A model generated the notes under the pieces. The model had not been told where the DNA came from. It was given only the letters and a program-made list of their open reading frames with translations, and searched no databases. Of a stretch of 7,924 bases of DNA, positions 1 to 6,501 are shown piece by piece. This DNA is from Pontimonas sp. (lineage in GTDB: Bacteria > Actinomycetota > Actinomycetes > Actinomycetales > Microbacteriaceae). Each line of letters starts with the position of its first letter. The stretch's first letter is position 1. The stretch is from contig JAFMKX010000008.1 in the NCBI GenBank assembly GCA_017852615.1, forward strand, positions 12,793 through 20,716. Reading direction: 5' to 3'. The translations under genes were made by a program, and so were the position numbers.

Positions 1-54
1 GTCACGAGAGTCGAGTCTATCTGGGGCACTGGGGTCTCCAAGGATTAGCCCTCC
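1..54. other. Unassigned left flank
   Basis: No gene can be assigned to this short stretch. Two readings compete. On the plus strand, frame 1 is open from the window edge to a TAG at 46-48 and could be the last 15 codons of an upstream gene; in M. tuberculosis hemL precedes the equivalent phosphatase gene, but this tail is not recognisably HemL. On the minus strand, a good Shine-Dalgarno match AGGAGGG (bases 55-49) stands 7 nt before a TTG codon at 41-39, followed by 13 open codons to the edge. That could be the start of a divergent gene, but the peptide is too short to identify. More sequence to the left would settle it. Confidence 0.3.
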
Positions 55-60
55 TAGAAT
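55..60 (+). promoter_or_regulatory. Candidate -10 element for a leaderless operon mRNA
   Basis: TAGAAT fits the sigma-70/SigA -10 consensus (TANNNT, close to TATAAT). It ends six bases before the GTG at 67, so transcription would start at or within a base of the start codon. No Shine-Dalgarno match stands at a usable distance from this GTG; the nearest purine run is AAGGA at 40-44. I see no good -35 hexamer 16-18 bases upstream. Leaderless GTG or ATG mRNAs are common in Actinobacteria. The same geometry is seen before menB. Confidence 0.5.
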
Positions 61-66
61 GGTGAG

Positions 67-702
67 GTGCCCGCAGACTTCCTCCACTTTGTTCGCCATG
101 GCGAAGTAGCCAACCCAGAGGGCATTCTGTATGGCCGCCTTGAGGGTTTCGGATTATCTCCACGCGGCCACGAGATGGCGAAGCGATCTGCTGACGCGCT
201 GGCAACCCGGCCGATTACCAAGATTCTTTCCAGTCCCCTGCAGCGAGCAGTGGAATCGGCCACACCTCTGGCTACGCAGCTCAAGCTTGAGATTGAGATT
301 GACGAGCGACTCCTGGAGGGCCTCAATGATTTCGAGGGAAGCGCGATGAGCTTTGGCCGCTTATTCCGCGAGCCCTCGGTGTGGAAAAAACTTTACAATC
401 CCTGGAAACCCAGTTGGGGTGAGCCCTATCGAGAAATCTCCCAGCGGGTGATGGCGCTTGCCGAGGACGCCTGGAATTCGGTCGATGAGGGCGAAGTGGT
501 GTTGGTGAGCCACCAGGTCGTGATCTGGATTTTGCATCGCAGTATCGCGGGAATCCCGCTACCCCACTTGCCGCATCAGCGTCGGTGCTCACTCTCGAGC
601 ATCACCACGGTCAAAAAAGTGGCAGATCGCTGGAAAGAAGAAAGTTATCGTGAACCCGCGGCAGACCTTTTGGAAGATGCCATTGACCTGGGAGCGGTAT
701 AA
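67..702 (+). CDS. Histidine phosphatase (phosphoglycerate mutase-like) family protein
   Basis: Cytosolic histidine-phosphatase superfamily protein of 211 aa. The RHG motif is near the N-terminus (R10, H11, G12, E13), with H11 the likely phospho-accepting His. The second Arg is R60 in LSSPLQR, an acidic residue is E84 followed by a D-F-E-G stretch, and the second active-site His is H149 in VLVSHQ. The core catalytic set is therefore complete. The Gly usual after the second His is Gln, which I recall as common in the actinobacterial members beside cytochrome c maturation genes (compare Rv0525). The substrate is unknown; glycolytic mutase activity should not be assumed. The GTG at 67 is chosen because the frame has a stop at 55-57 and the RHG motif needs this N-terminus. 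It is the first gene of the operon and abuts the next with no gap. Its place beside haem-handling genes hints at a link to them, but that is inference. Confidence 0.9.
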   Translation: MPADFLHFVRHGEVANPEGILYGRLEGFGLSPRGHEMAKRSADALATRPITKILSSPLQRAVESATPLATQLKLEIEIDERLLEGLNDFEGSAMSFGRLFREPSVWKKLYNPWKPSWGEPYREISQRVMALAEDAWNSVDEGEVVLVSHQVVIWILHRSIAGIPLPHLPHQRRCSLSSITTVKKVADRWKEESYREPAADLLEDAIDLGAV

Positions 703-1302
703 GTGAAGCGACCCTTTGCGGTCATGATGGTCTTAGCGAGCTTGGTGACGGTCTCATGCACATCGACCAGCGATGCTCTGGCTGAGCAGTATCGCGATGG
801 CTCGGGCGCTAACTATATTTCTGGCGATGGTGCGATTACGGTGTTGGCTCCCGAATCCAGAAGCGACTCAGTGCAGTTCGAAGGTGATCTCGACACCGGG
901 GAATTTTTCTCCAGTTCTGATTACGCGGGCTCAGTCATTGTGGTGAATTTTTGGTATGCCGGGTGCCCCCCGTGTCGAGTCGAAGCAGCGGATCTTGAAA
1001 GCCTGCACCAACAATTTCTCTCGGACGGTGTGGCTTTTGTCGGGGTCAATATCTTTGACCAAGCCCCGACGGCTCTTACTTTCGCCAACGAGTTTGGGGT
1101 GTCCTATGGCTCCATCATGGACGTGGAGACGGGGTCAGTCCGTCTGGCGTTTGCCGGCCAGGTTGCTCCTAATGCGGTTCCCACGACCTTGGTGTTGGAT
1201 AAGCAAGGCCGCGTGAGTGCGCGCATTTCTGGGGTGATTACCGATGTCGATTTACTGGCCAACATTATTGAGGGCGTCCTAGAGGAAGAGCTTGGTTCAT
1301 GA
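703..1302 (+). CDS. resA: TlpA/ResA-family lipoprotein thioredoxin for cytochrome c maturation
   Basis: Membrane-anchored extracytoplasmic thiol-disulfide oxidoreductase of 199 aa. It would reduce the disulfide of apocytochrome c CXXCH motifs before haem attachment, drawing electrons from CcdA. The N-terminus has Lys2-Arg3, a hydrophobic stretch and a lipobox-like V-T-V-S-C, with Cys19 the likely lipidated residue. The thioredoxin fold carries W84-Y-A-G-C88-P-P-C91 and the cis-proline motif V-P160-T-T. Length and layout fit actinobacterial TlpA-like proteins. GTG at 703 is preferred over the in-frame ATGs at 724 and 727, because the later starts would lose the charged n-region of the signal peptide. 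A GGAG at 691-694 lies 8 nt upstream of the GTG. The stop overlaps the ccdA start (ATGA at 1299). The symbol is by family and context, since a general TlpA role is also possible. Confidence 0.9.
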   Translation: MKRPFAVMMVLASLVTVSCTSTSDALAEQYRDGSGANYISGDGAITVLAPESRSDSVQFEGDLDTGEFFSSSDYAGSVIVVNFWYAGCPPCRVEAADLESLHQQFLSDGVAFVGVNIFDQAPTALTFANEFGVSYGSIMDVETGSVRLAFAGQVAPNAVPTTLVLDKQGRVSARISGVITDVDLLANIIEGVLEEELGS

Positions 1303-2045
1303 GTTCGTGGGGCGAGATTGTTTTTTCTGGCCCGCTGCTCTTGGCTATGCCGATAGCCCTCGTTGCGGGATTTCTCGCTTTTGCGTCCCCCTGCGTATTG
1401 CCCCTGGTTCCGGGCTATCTCGGATATGTCAGCGGTTTTTCCCCGGGCTCTGAGGACACCCGCAGGCCCACTCTGCGCATCGTGCTCGGCGTAGTGCTCT
1501 TCGTCCTGGGGTTTTCCAGCGTCTTCGTGAGTTTTTCTGTCGCGTTTGCATCCCTGGGTGCGATGTTGATTGCCTGGGTTGACGTCATTCTGCGCGTGGC
1601 GGGACTGCTCATCATTTTGATGGGGTTTGTGTTTATTGGACAGGTGTCCTTTTTGCAGCGACAAACCAAACTCCCGTTGACCGTCACCAACGGTTACGTG
1701 GGCGCACCCTTGTTAGGCATTGTCTTTGGGCTGGGCTGGGCGCCGTGTATCGGACCCACCCTGATTGCGGTGAACACGCTTGCTTTTAGCGTGGGGGATA
1801 TCCCGAGGGCCACAGCCTTGGCGATCGCCTACTGTGCGGGTTTGGGTATCCCCTTTGTCCTGATTGCTCTGGGTTTTAGTTGGGTCACCGGAGCAGTGGG
1901 ATGGCTGAAGCGCCACATTCGGGCGATCAATATTGCCGGTGGTGTCATCTTGATGGCGATTGGCACGGCGATGGTGTCGGGGCTGTGGCAAATCTGGATC
2001 TCGAGTATTCAGGCGGTGATTGGTGGAACCACTACGCCCCTCTGA
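1299..2045 (+). CDS. ccdA: Cytochrome c biogenesis transmembrane protein CcdA
   Basis: Polytopic membrane protein of 248 aa that passes electrons from cytosolic thioredoxin to the extracytoplasmic thioredoxin. It has about six hydrophobic segments in two pseudo-symmetric halves. Each half contains the diagnostic Cys-Pro motif: A-S-P-C32-V-L-P near the N-terminus and W-A-P-C150-I-G-P in the second half. Cys32 and Cys150 are the expected redox pair. A further Cys179 lies in a predicted membrane segment. Length is typical of short CcdA proteins lacking the DsbD end domains. The ATG overlaps the resA stop by ATGA. A purine-rich AGGAAG at 1283-1288 is 10 nt upstream, and coupling from the preceding gene is likely. 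The 3' end overlaps the start of resB. Confidence 0.95.
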   Translation: MSSWGEIVFSGPLLLAMPIALVAGFLAFASPCVLPLVPGYLGYVSGFSPGSEDTRRPTLRIVLGVVLFVLGFSSVFVSFSVAFASLGAMLIAWVDVILRVAGLLIILMGFVFIGQVSFLQRQTKLPLTVTNGYVGAPLLGIVFGLGWAPCIGPTLIAVNTLAFSVGDIPRATALAIAYCAGLGIPFVLIALGFSWVTGAVGWLKRHIRAINIAGGVILMAIGTAMVSGLWQIWISSIQAVIGGTTTPL

Positions 2046-3615
2046 TTTTGATGATGGAACACCGGCCCCTGCGCCACAGATGCCTGCCTTAGGTGTTGCC
2101 GGGTGGGGGCGTTTTGTGTGGCGGCAGCTCACGAGCATGCGCACCGCGCTTTTCTTGCTGTTACTGCTCGCTATCGCGGCAATCCCCGGCTCGTTAGTTC
2201 CGCAGCGATCCAGTGACCCCAATGGTGTGTTGGCGTGGAAGCGTGATGACCCAGAGCTTTTTGAGATTCTGGATCGCTTTCAACTTTTTGACACCTTCAG
2301 TTCGATCTGGTTCTCCTCGATATACCTGTTGTTGTTCATCTCTTTGATTGGGTGCATCCTTCCGCGAACCCAGCACCACTTGAAGGCGCTGAGACAACCT
2401 CCCCCCGCAATCCCCCAGCGGTTAGAAAGACTGGAGCATTTCGAGCGAAAAGAAGTCCCAGGGGACCCAGCGGGGCTCTCTGAGCTTGCGGAGACGGTGG
2501 TTAAACAACGGGGATATCGAATAGCACGCGAAGACGATGGTGTTTCGGGCGAGCGGGGCTACCTTCGAGAAACCGCCAACCTAGTGTTCCACTTTGCTTT
2601 AGTCGGGATTCTCGTGGCGCTCGGGTTGGGCACGGGATATAAGTATCAGGGCCAACGCGTGATTATCGAAGGGCAAACCTTCACCAATCAGCTCACCAGT
2701 TATGACACGTTCAACCCGGGTCGTTTCTTCTCCGAAGCCTCACTCGAACCGTATTCGTTGACGCTTCGAAGCTTCACACCCACGTATCAATTCGATGTCA
2801 CCACCGGGCGCACCAATCCGTTAGATTTCGTCGCGGCAATGGGAGTGACCGAGCCCGATTCGCTGAGCGAAACCCTGTTGCGGGTGAATGAACCCTTGGA
2901 TGTTGACGGGACTTCGGTATATCTCCTAGGTAATGGTTTTGCTCCGTGGATTACGGTCACCTCTTCCTCAGGCGAGGTGGTGTTTAGTCAACCCGTTCCT
3001 TTCTTGCCTCAAGATGCCAATTTGACCAGCCTTGGTGTGGTGAAAATTCCCGATGGGTTAGAAACCCAAGTGGGCATGATTGGGTTCTTTTATCCCTCGG
3101 CAATCGAGCTCGACACCGGTGCTTTGACCTCGGTTTATCCCGAGCCTGATAAGCCTGTTCTCACGCTGAATGTGTTCGAAGGCGATTTGGGTCTCAATGA
3201 GGGTATTCCTCGCAACGTCTATTCCCTCGACACCTCAACCCTCACCCAGATCACCGGTGGTGACACCGGCCAAGATTCGCTCGTTCTTGCCCTGGGGGAG
3301 AAGGCAGAGCTTCCCGGTGGTCGAGCTAGCGTTGAATTTAGCGAGCTTCGCCGCTTCATCAGCGTTGATATTCACCGAGACCCCACCCAAATTCCTGTTG
3401 CGCTGTGTGCGGGGTTGATCATGCTGGGTCTGGTGGTAAGCCTGTTCATCACACGGCGCCGGGTCTGGATCCGCGTGGTGGGAGCTAAAGGGTCAACGAG
3501 CATGGTGGAGTTTGCTGCACTGGCCCGAGGCGATGATCCAGGGCTTGCGAGGGAGCTCAAGGATTTGGTGGCCAATTTTTCACAGGAAGCCGAATCTAGA
3601 ATGAAACAACGATGA
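2023..3615 (+). CDS. resB: Cytochrome c biogenesis protein ResB (Ccs1)
   Basis: System II haem-ligation subunit that partners CcsB/ResC to move haem across the membrane and join it to apocytochrome c. It is about 530 aa. Segments: a short acidic and Pro-rich N-terminus, TM1 (~41-60, after Q-L-T-S-M-R-T-A-L), TM2 (~95-114), TM3 (~187-206, containing His190), a large extracytoplasmic domain (~210-455) and TM4 (~457-477) followed by a basic R-R-R stop-transfer. His190 and the His near 451 before TM4 are candidate haem-related residues by family analogy. Start choice: TTG 2020 and GTG 2023 are adjacent. AGGCGG at 2011-2016 sits 6 nt before the GTG but only 3 nt before the TTG, so GTG is preferred. 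An in-frame ATG at 2080 would drop an N-terminal R-P-S-D type leader that I recall in actinobacterial homologues. It overlaps the end of ccdA by 23 nt. Confidence 0.93.
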   Translation: MEPLRPSDFDDGTPAPAPQMPALGVAGWGRFVWRQLTSMRTALFLLLLLAIAAIPGSLVPQRSSDPNGVLAWKRDDPELFEILDRFQLFDTFSSIWFSSIYLLLFISLIGCILPRTQHHLKALRQPPPAIPQRLERLEHFERKEVPGDPAGLSELAETVVKQRGYRIAREDDGVSGERGYLRETANLVFHFALVGILVALGLGTGYKYQGQRVIIEGQTFTNQLTSYDTFNPGRFFSEASLEPYSLTLRSFTPTYQFDVTTGRTNPLDFVAAMGVTEPDSLSETLLRVNEPLDVDGTSVYLLGNGFAPWITVTSSSGEVVFSQPVPFLPQDANLTSLGVVKIPDGLETQVGMIGFFYPSAIELDTGALTSVYPEPDKPVLTLNVFEGDLGLNEGIPRNVYSLDTSTLTQITGGDTGQDSLVLALGEKAELPGGRASVEFSELRRFISVDIHRDPTQIPVALCAGLIMLGLVVSLFITRRRVWIRVVGAKGSTSMVEFAALARGDDPGLARELKDLVANFSQEAESRMKQR

Positions 3616-4538
3616 TTGATTTCGCTCCTCTTTCGCTCTTTGCGGTGTATTCGGCCATGGCTGTCTACACGGTGGCCTTCCTCTTTTTCACCTGGGACCT
3701 GGCCAAGCGCTCCGCTTCCACGCCGGCACTCGTGATGGCCAATGGCGAGGCCTCACCACCATCTCCGTCTTTGGATAACTCGGCTCCTACGGCCACTGGG
3801 TATCAGCGCATTGGTATTTCGCTGATGGCGTTGGGGTTCGCTTTCCACGTGTTTGCCACAGTGTCCAGGGGGCTTGCGGCAAGCCGGGTTCCGTGGGCCA
3901 ACATGTTTGAATTTGGTTTGACCGCAACAACCCTGATTGTTGCCGTTTTTCTTGGGTCCTTACTGTGGCGGGACCTGCGCTATTTGGGTGCTTTTGTTTC
4001 GGGCTTTGTGCTCTTGGCTCTGGGAATCGTGACCGTCAACTTTTATGTTGATGTCGTTCCACTCCCGCCTGCGCTGCAATCTGGCTGGCTCGTGATTCAT
4101 GTGTTCGTTGCCAGCTTGGCCACCTCCTTTTTTGCTCTCGCAGCAGGATTATCGATTCTTCAATTGGTGCGTGCCCGTCTTGAGGCCAACGAGATGGCCA
4201 AAGCCCGTGTGATGAAGACAATTCCTGCTTCGTCGGTTCTGGAAGCACTCGCCTATCGCCTCAACGTGGTGGGCTTTGTGCTCTGGACCTTCACCCTCAT
4301 TGCTGGTGCTATTTGGGCCGAGCGCGCCTGGGGCCGCTACTGGGGTTGGGACACCAAAGAGGTGTGGACGTTTGTCATTTGGGTTCTCTTTGCCGGCTAT
4401 GTTCACGCCCGAGCTACCAGGGGTTGGCGCGGATCACGCTCCGCGTGGTTGGGCATTATTGGTTTTGGCGCAGTCTTGTTCAACTACACCGTGGTCAATA
4501 TCGCCTTCACCGGATTGCACTCCTACTCGGGGCTCTAA
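3612..4538 (+). CDS. ccsB: Cytochrome c biogenesis protein CcsB/ResC (CcsA family)
   Basis: System II haem-handling membrane protein of 308 aa, partner of ResB, with about eight hydrophobic segments. The Trp-rich haem-binding (WWD-type) signature is seen as W240-G-R-Y-W244-G-W246-D-T-K-E. Conserved histidines typical of the CcsA family are visible at H79, H163, H265 and H303, the last in L-H-S-Y-S-G at the C-terminus; H163 and H303 are the likely external haem ligands by homology. A P-W-A-N-M-F-E-F motif (94-101) is also characteristic. A hydrophilic Ser/Pro-rich loop (~35-62) separates TM1 from TM2. The ATG overlaps the resB stop as ATGA. The closest SD-like sequence (AGGAAG, 3584-3589) is 22 nt away, so translation probably depends on coupling to resB. 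It is the last gene of the operon and its stop overlaps the convergent menC stop. Confidence 0.95.
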   Translation: MIDFAPLSLFAVYSAMAVYTVAFLFFTWDLAKRSASTPALVMANGEASPPSPSLDNSAPTATGYQRIGISLMALGFAFHVFATVSRGLAASRVPWANMFEFGLTATTLIVAVFLGSLLWRDLRYLGAFVSGFVLLALGIVTVNFYVDVVPLPPALQSGWLVIHVFVASLATSFFALAAGLSILQLVRARLEANEMAKARVMKTIPASSVLEALAYRLNVVGFVLWTFTLIAGAIWAERAWGRYWGWDTKEVWTFVIWVLFAGYVHARATRGWRGSRSAWLGIIGFGAVLFNYTVVNIAFTGLHSYSGL

Positions 4539-5533
4539 AGCAGGGCGAAGCATCGCTCCAGGCGAGCACGCCACCATTGCTCTCGATCCTTCGGGGCGCG
4601 CAGTCGGGTGAGCGCCCCCTGGTCAAGACGGGGCTTCGTCACACTGAGTTTTCCGCCATGGGCGCGAAGCGGAGATTCGACCACATCGTCGCTCAGGAAC
4701 GACACCGTGCCCAATCCAGCATCGAGAGCGTGGGGGCTCTGGCTCTCGAGAAATCCTTGAAGTGTCGCGGCATGGTAAATCCCCACACTGGTTTCGAGCG
4801 CGCTAGAGATCACCACTTGCAATCCAGCAGCGTGCGCTTTCTTGATCGTGTCGTGTGCGCGGCGCAGTCCCCCCAGGGGTTGGACCTTAATGACGACGAT
4901 GTCGGCAGCGCCTAGTGCGATGACTTCCTCAAGATCAGCCCACCGGCGAATGCTTTCATCTGCTGCTAGGCCAATACCAATCTCAGACATCCGGGTCCGC
5001 AGTACCGCCATATCCGCCAGAGATTCCACGGGCTGCTCGACATAATCAATATCGCAGTGTTCCATGAGCCGAATGGCGTGTTCTGCTTCATCCAGCGCCC
5101 ACGCACCATTTGCGTCTAAGCGGATCCGGCCGGCGGGTCCTAGCGCTGCTCGCACTGCTTGAACTCGCGCGTGATCCTCATCCAGTGAACTGGTGGGCCC
5201 TCCGACTTTGACCTTTACGGTGTGGGGAAATCCAGCCTCGGTAATGAGGGTTGTGGCTTCCTGGGGCGACACCGCCGGAATAGTGCCATTGACCCGAATA
5301 GAAGCAGGAGGCTCGGGCAGGGTGGAGTCCTGCCAGCCATCCTCGATAGCGCTGGCGAGCCACAGTGCGGCCTCTGCGTCGTCATATTCCACGAAGGGGC
5401 TCCATTCGGAGGGTCCTCGGGGAGAGTCGAAGATGATGGCTTCTCTCTGGGTGAGCCCACGAAACGGTGTGGTCAACGCAAGCGACACAACGTGTGCACA
5501 CTCAAGGAGCTCGCTCAGTGGTGAAGGGACCAT
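4535..5533 (-). CDS. menC: o-Succinylbenzoate synthase MenC
   Basis: Enolase-superfamily enzyme of 332 aa that dehydrates SHCHC to o-succinylbenzoate in menaquinone synthesis. The catalytic barrel is complete. It has the K107-V-K109 pair (K109 the likely catalytic Lys), the Mg ligands D140 (in R-L-D-A-N-G), E166 (in Y-V-E-Q-P) and D192 (in A-D-E-S), and the opposing K216 (in V-I-K-V-Q-P). The capping domain includes a W-S-P-F-V-E-Y-D-D motif typical of actinobacterial MenC, which argues against a generic dipeptide epimerase or N-succinylamino acid racemase, as does the location beside menB. The ATG at 5533 gives the expected N-terminus; the upstream sequence has no clear Shine-Dalgarno and only a poor -10 match (AACACT). 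It diverges from menB across 42 bp and meets ccsB tail to tail with a 4-nt overlap. Confidence 0.95.
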   Translation of the reverse strand: MVPSPLSELLECAHVVSLALTTPFRGLTQREAIIFDSPRGPSEWSPFVEYDDAEAALWLASAIEDGWQDSTLPEPPASIRVNGTIPAVSPQEATTLITEAGFPHTVKVKVGGPTSSLDEDHARVQAVRAALGPAGRIRLDANGAWALDEAEHAIRLMEHCDIDYVEQPVESLADMAVLRTRMSEIGIGLAADESIRRWADLEEVIALGAADIVVIKVQPLGGLRRAHDTIKKAHAAGLQVVISSALETSVGIYHAATLQGFLESQSPHALDAGLGTVSFLSDDVVESPLRAHGGKLSVTKPRLDQGALTRLRAPKDREQWWRARLERCFALL

Positions 5534-5548
5534 GCCCCACAGTGTTCC

Positions 5549-5564
5549 ATGACTTTTGCGTCAT
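5549..5564. repeat. Short inverted repeat in the menC-menB divergent gap
   Basis: ATGAC (5549-5553), a 6-nt spacer, then GTCAT (5560-5564) forms a perfect 5-bp inverted repeat between the two divergent start codons. Its right arm overlaps the first T of the candidate menB -10 hexamer. It could be an operator for a dimeric regulator acting on both genes, but a 5-bp arm is short enough to occur by chance. Confidence 0.35.
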
Positions 5565-5569
5565 AGGCT
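5564..5569 (+). promoter_or_regulatory. Candidate -10 element for a leaderless menB mRNA
   Basis: TAGGCT fits TANNNT and ends six bases before the menB ATG, exactly the spacing seen at the GTG at 67. No Shine-Dalgarno sequence stands before the ATG, so a leaderless message is the simplest reading. No convincing -35 hexamer is visible 16-18 bases upstream. Confidence 0.45.
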
Positions 5570-5575
5570 TAGGGC

Positions 5576-6487
5576 ATGACGTCTCAGCCTTCACCGCTCT
5601 TTGATGCCAGTTTTTGGCACGAAGTCGAGGGCTTTGAGGACCTCAGTGATGTCACCTATCACCTCAGTGAATCCCAGCAGATTGCTCGAGTCGCTTTTGA
5701 CCGCCCCGAGGTGCGCAATGCGTTTCGCCCCCGCACCGTGGATGAGCTCTATCGCGTGCTTGATCATGCCCGATTACTCACCACGTTGGGTGCTGTGATC
5801 ATCACCGGTAATGGTCCAAGCCCCCGCGATGGCGGGTGGGCGTTCTCCTCGGGGGGCGATCAGCGTATTCGTGGGGCAGATGGGTATCAGTATTCCCAGA
5901 GTGAGGACAGCTCGGGAATTGACGCTTCACACACTGGCCGGTTACATATTTTGGAAGTTCAGCGGCTGATTAGATTTATGCCCAAAGTGGTCATCGCTGC
6001 CATTCCTGGCTGGGCCGCTGGCGGTGGCCACAGCTTGCACGTCGTGTGTGATCTCAGCATTGCCAGCCTCGAGCACGCTCGATTCAAGCAAACCGATGTG
6101 GACGTCGGATCGTTTGACGGCGGCTACGGCAGTGCCTACTTTGCTAAGCAAGTGGGTCAAAAATTTGCTCGCGAAGTGTTCTTTTTAGCCCGGGAGTATG
6201 ACGCCACGAAAGCGTTAGAGATGGGCGCTATCAATGCTGCCGTTGCTCACGCGGACCTGGAATCCACTGCTATCGAGTGGGCACAGACAATTTTGGGCAA
6301 GAGCCCCACGGCGATTCGGATGGTCAAGTTTGCTCTCAACGCAGCTGATGATGGACTGGCCGGCCAGCAGGTGTTTGCCGGCGAAGCCACCCGGTTGGCC
6401 TATGGCCTGGCTGAAGCACAAGAAGGCCGGGATGCGTTTTTGGAAAAGCGTGATCCCGACTGGTCACCATTCCCCTGGCACATCTAG
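5576..6487 (+). CDS. menB: 1,4-Dihydroxy-2-naphthoyl-CoA synthase MenB
   Basis: Crotonase-fold enzyme of 303 aa that closes the ring of o-succinylbenzoyl-CoA to give DHNA-CoA in the cytosol. Visible features are the S-G-G-D-Q-R oxyanion-loop motif (92-97), the G-W-A-A-G-G-G-H motif (145-152) and the family signature T-D174-V-D-V-G-S179-F-D181-G-G-Y. A C-terminal Tyr266 in the A-T-R-L-A-Y stretch matches the Tyr that enters a neighbouring active site in M. tuberculosis MenB. Asp174 aligns with the M. tuberculosis Asp185, so this is the side-chain-carboxylate type rather than the bicarbonate-dependent E. coli type, which has Gly there. The protein ends in the usual D-P-D-W-S-P-F-P motif. The ATG is the first of the menB-menE-menA run, with menE starting 14 nt after the stop. 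Confidence 0.97.
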   Translation: MTSQPSPLFDASFWHEVEGFEDLSDVTYHLSESQQIARVAFDRPEVRNAFRPRTVDELYRVLDHARLLTTLGAVIITGNGPSPRDGGWAFSSGGDQRIRGADGYQYSQSEDSSGIDASHTGRLHILEVQRLIRFMPKVVIAAIPGWAAGGGHSLHVVCDLSIASLEHARFKQTDVDVGSFDGGYGSAYFAKQVGQKFAREVFFLAREYDATKALEMGAINAAVAHADLESTAIEWAQTILGKSPTAIRMVKFALNAADDGLAGQQVFAGEATRLAYGLAEAQEGRDAFLEKRDPDWSPFPWHI

Positions 6488-6493
6488 GGAGGG
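6487..6493 (+). promoter_or_regulatory. Strong Shine-Dalgarno for menE
   Basis: GGGAGGG starts on the last base of the menB stop codon and ends 8 nt before the menE ATG at 6502. It is the clearest ribosome binding site among the window's identified genes and fixes the menE start. Internal genes use SD or coupling, while the two unit-leading genes have none. Confidence 0.7.
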
Positions 6494-6501
6494 TTGAGCG
6501 C

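Noticed and set aside
288..303. Short tandem-like repeat TTGAGATTGAGATTGA
   Set aside because: It encodes a normal alternating L-E-I-E-I-D stretch in the phosphatase and is too short to be meaningful.
1104..1664. 186-codon open frame on the minus strand across resA/ccdA
   Set aside because: It lies wholly opposite two strongly supported genes. Its translation is rich in Arg, Gln, His and Ser with no domain, as expected of an antisense shadow.
1713..2222. 169-codon minus-strand open frame opposite ccdA/resB
   Set aside because: Low-complexity, polar composition opposite membrane-protein codons; a typical shadow of hydrophobic sense codons.
4538..4575. Possible hairpin near the ccsB/menC junction (GCGA-AGCA-TCGC)
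   Set aside because: Only a 4-bp stem with no T-tract on either side, and it lies inside menC; not a credible intrinsic terminator.
4313..4915. 200-codon plus-strand open frame spanning the ccsB end and the menC antisense
   Set aside because: It overlaps the conserved C-terminus of CcsB in another frame and runs antisense to menC. It has no recognisable motif and no ribosome binding site that I can see.
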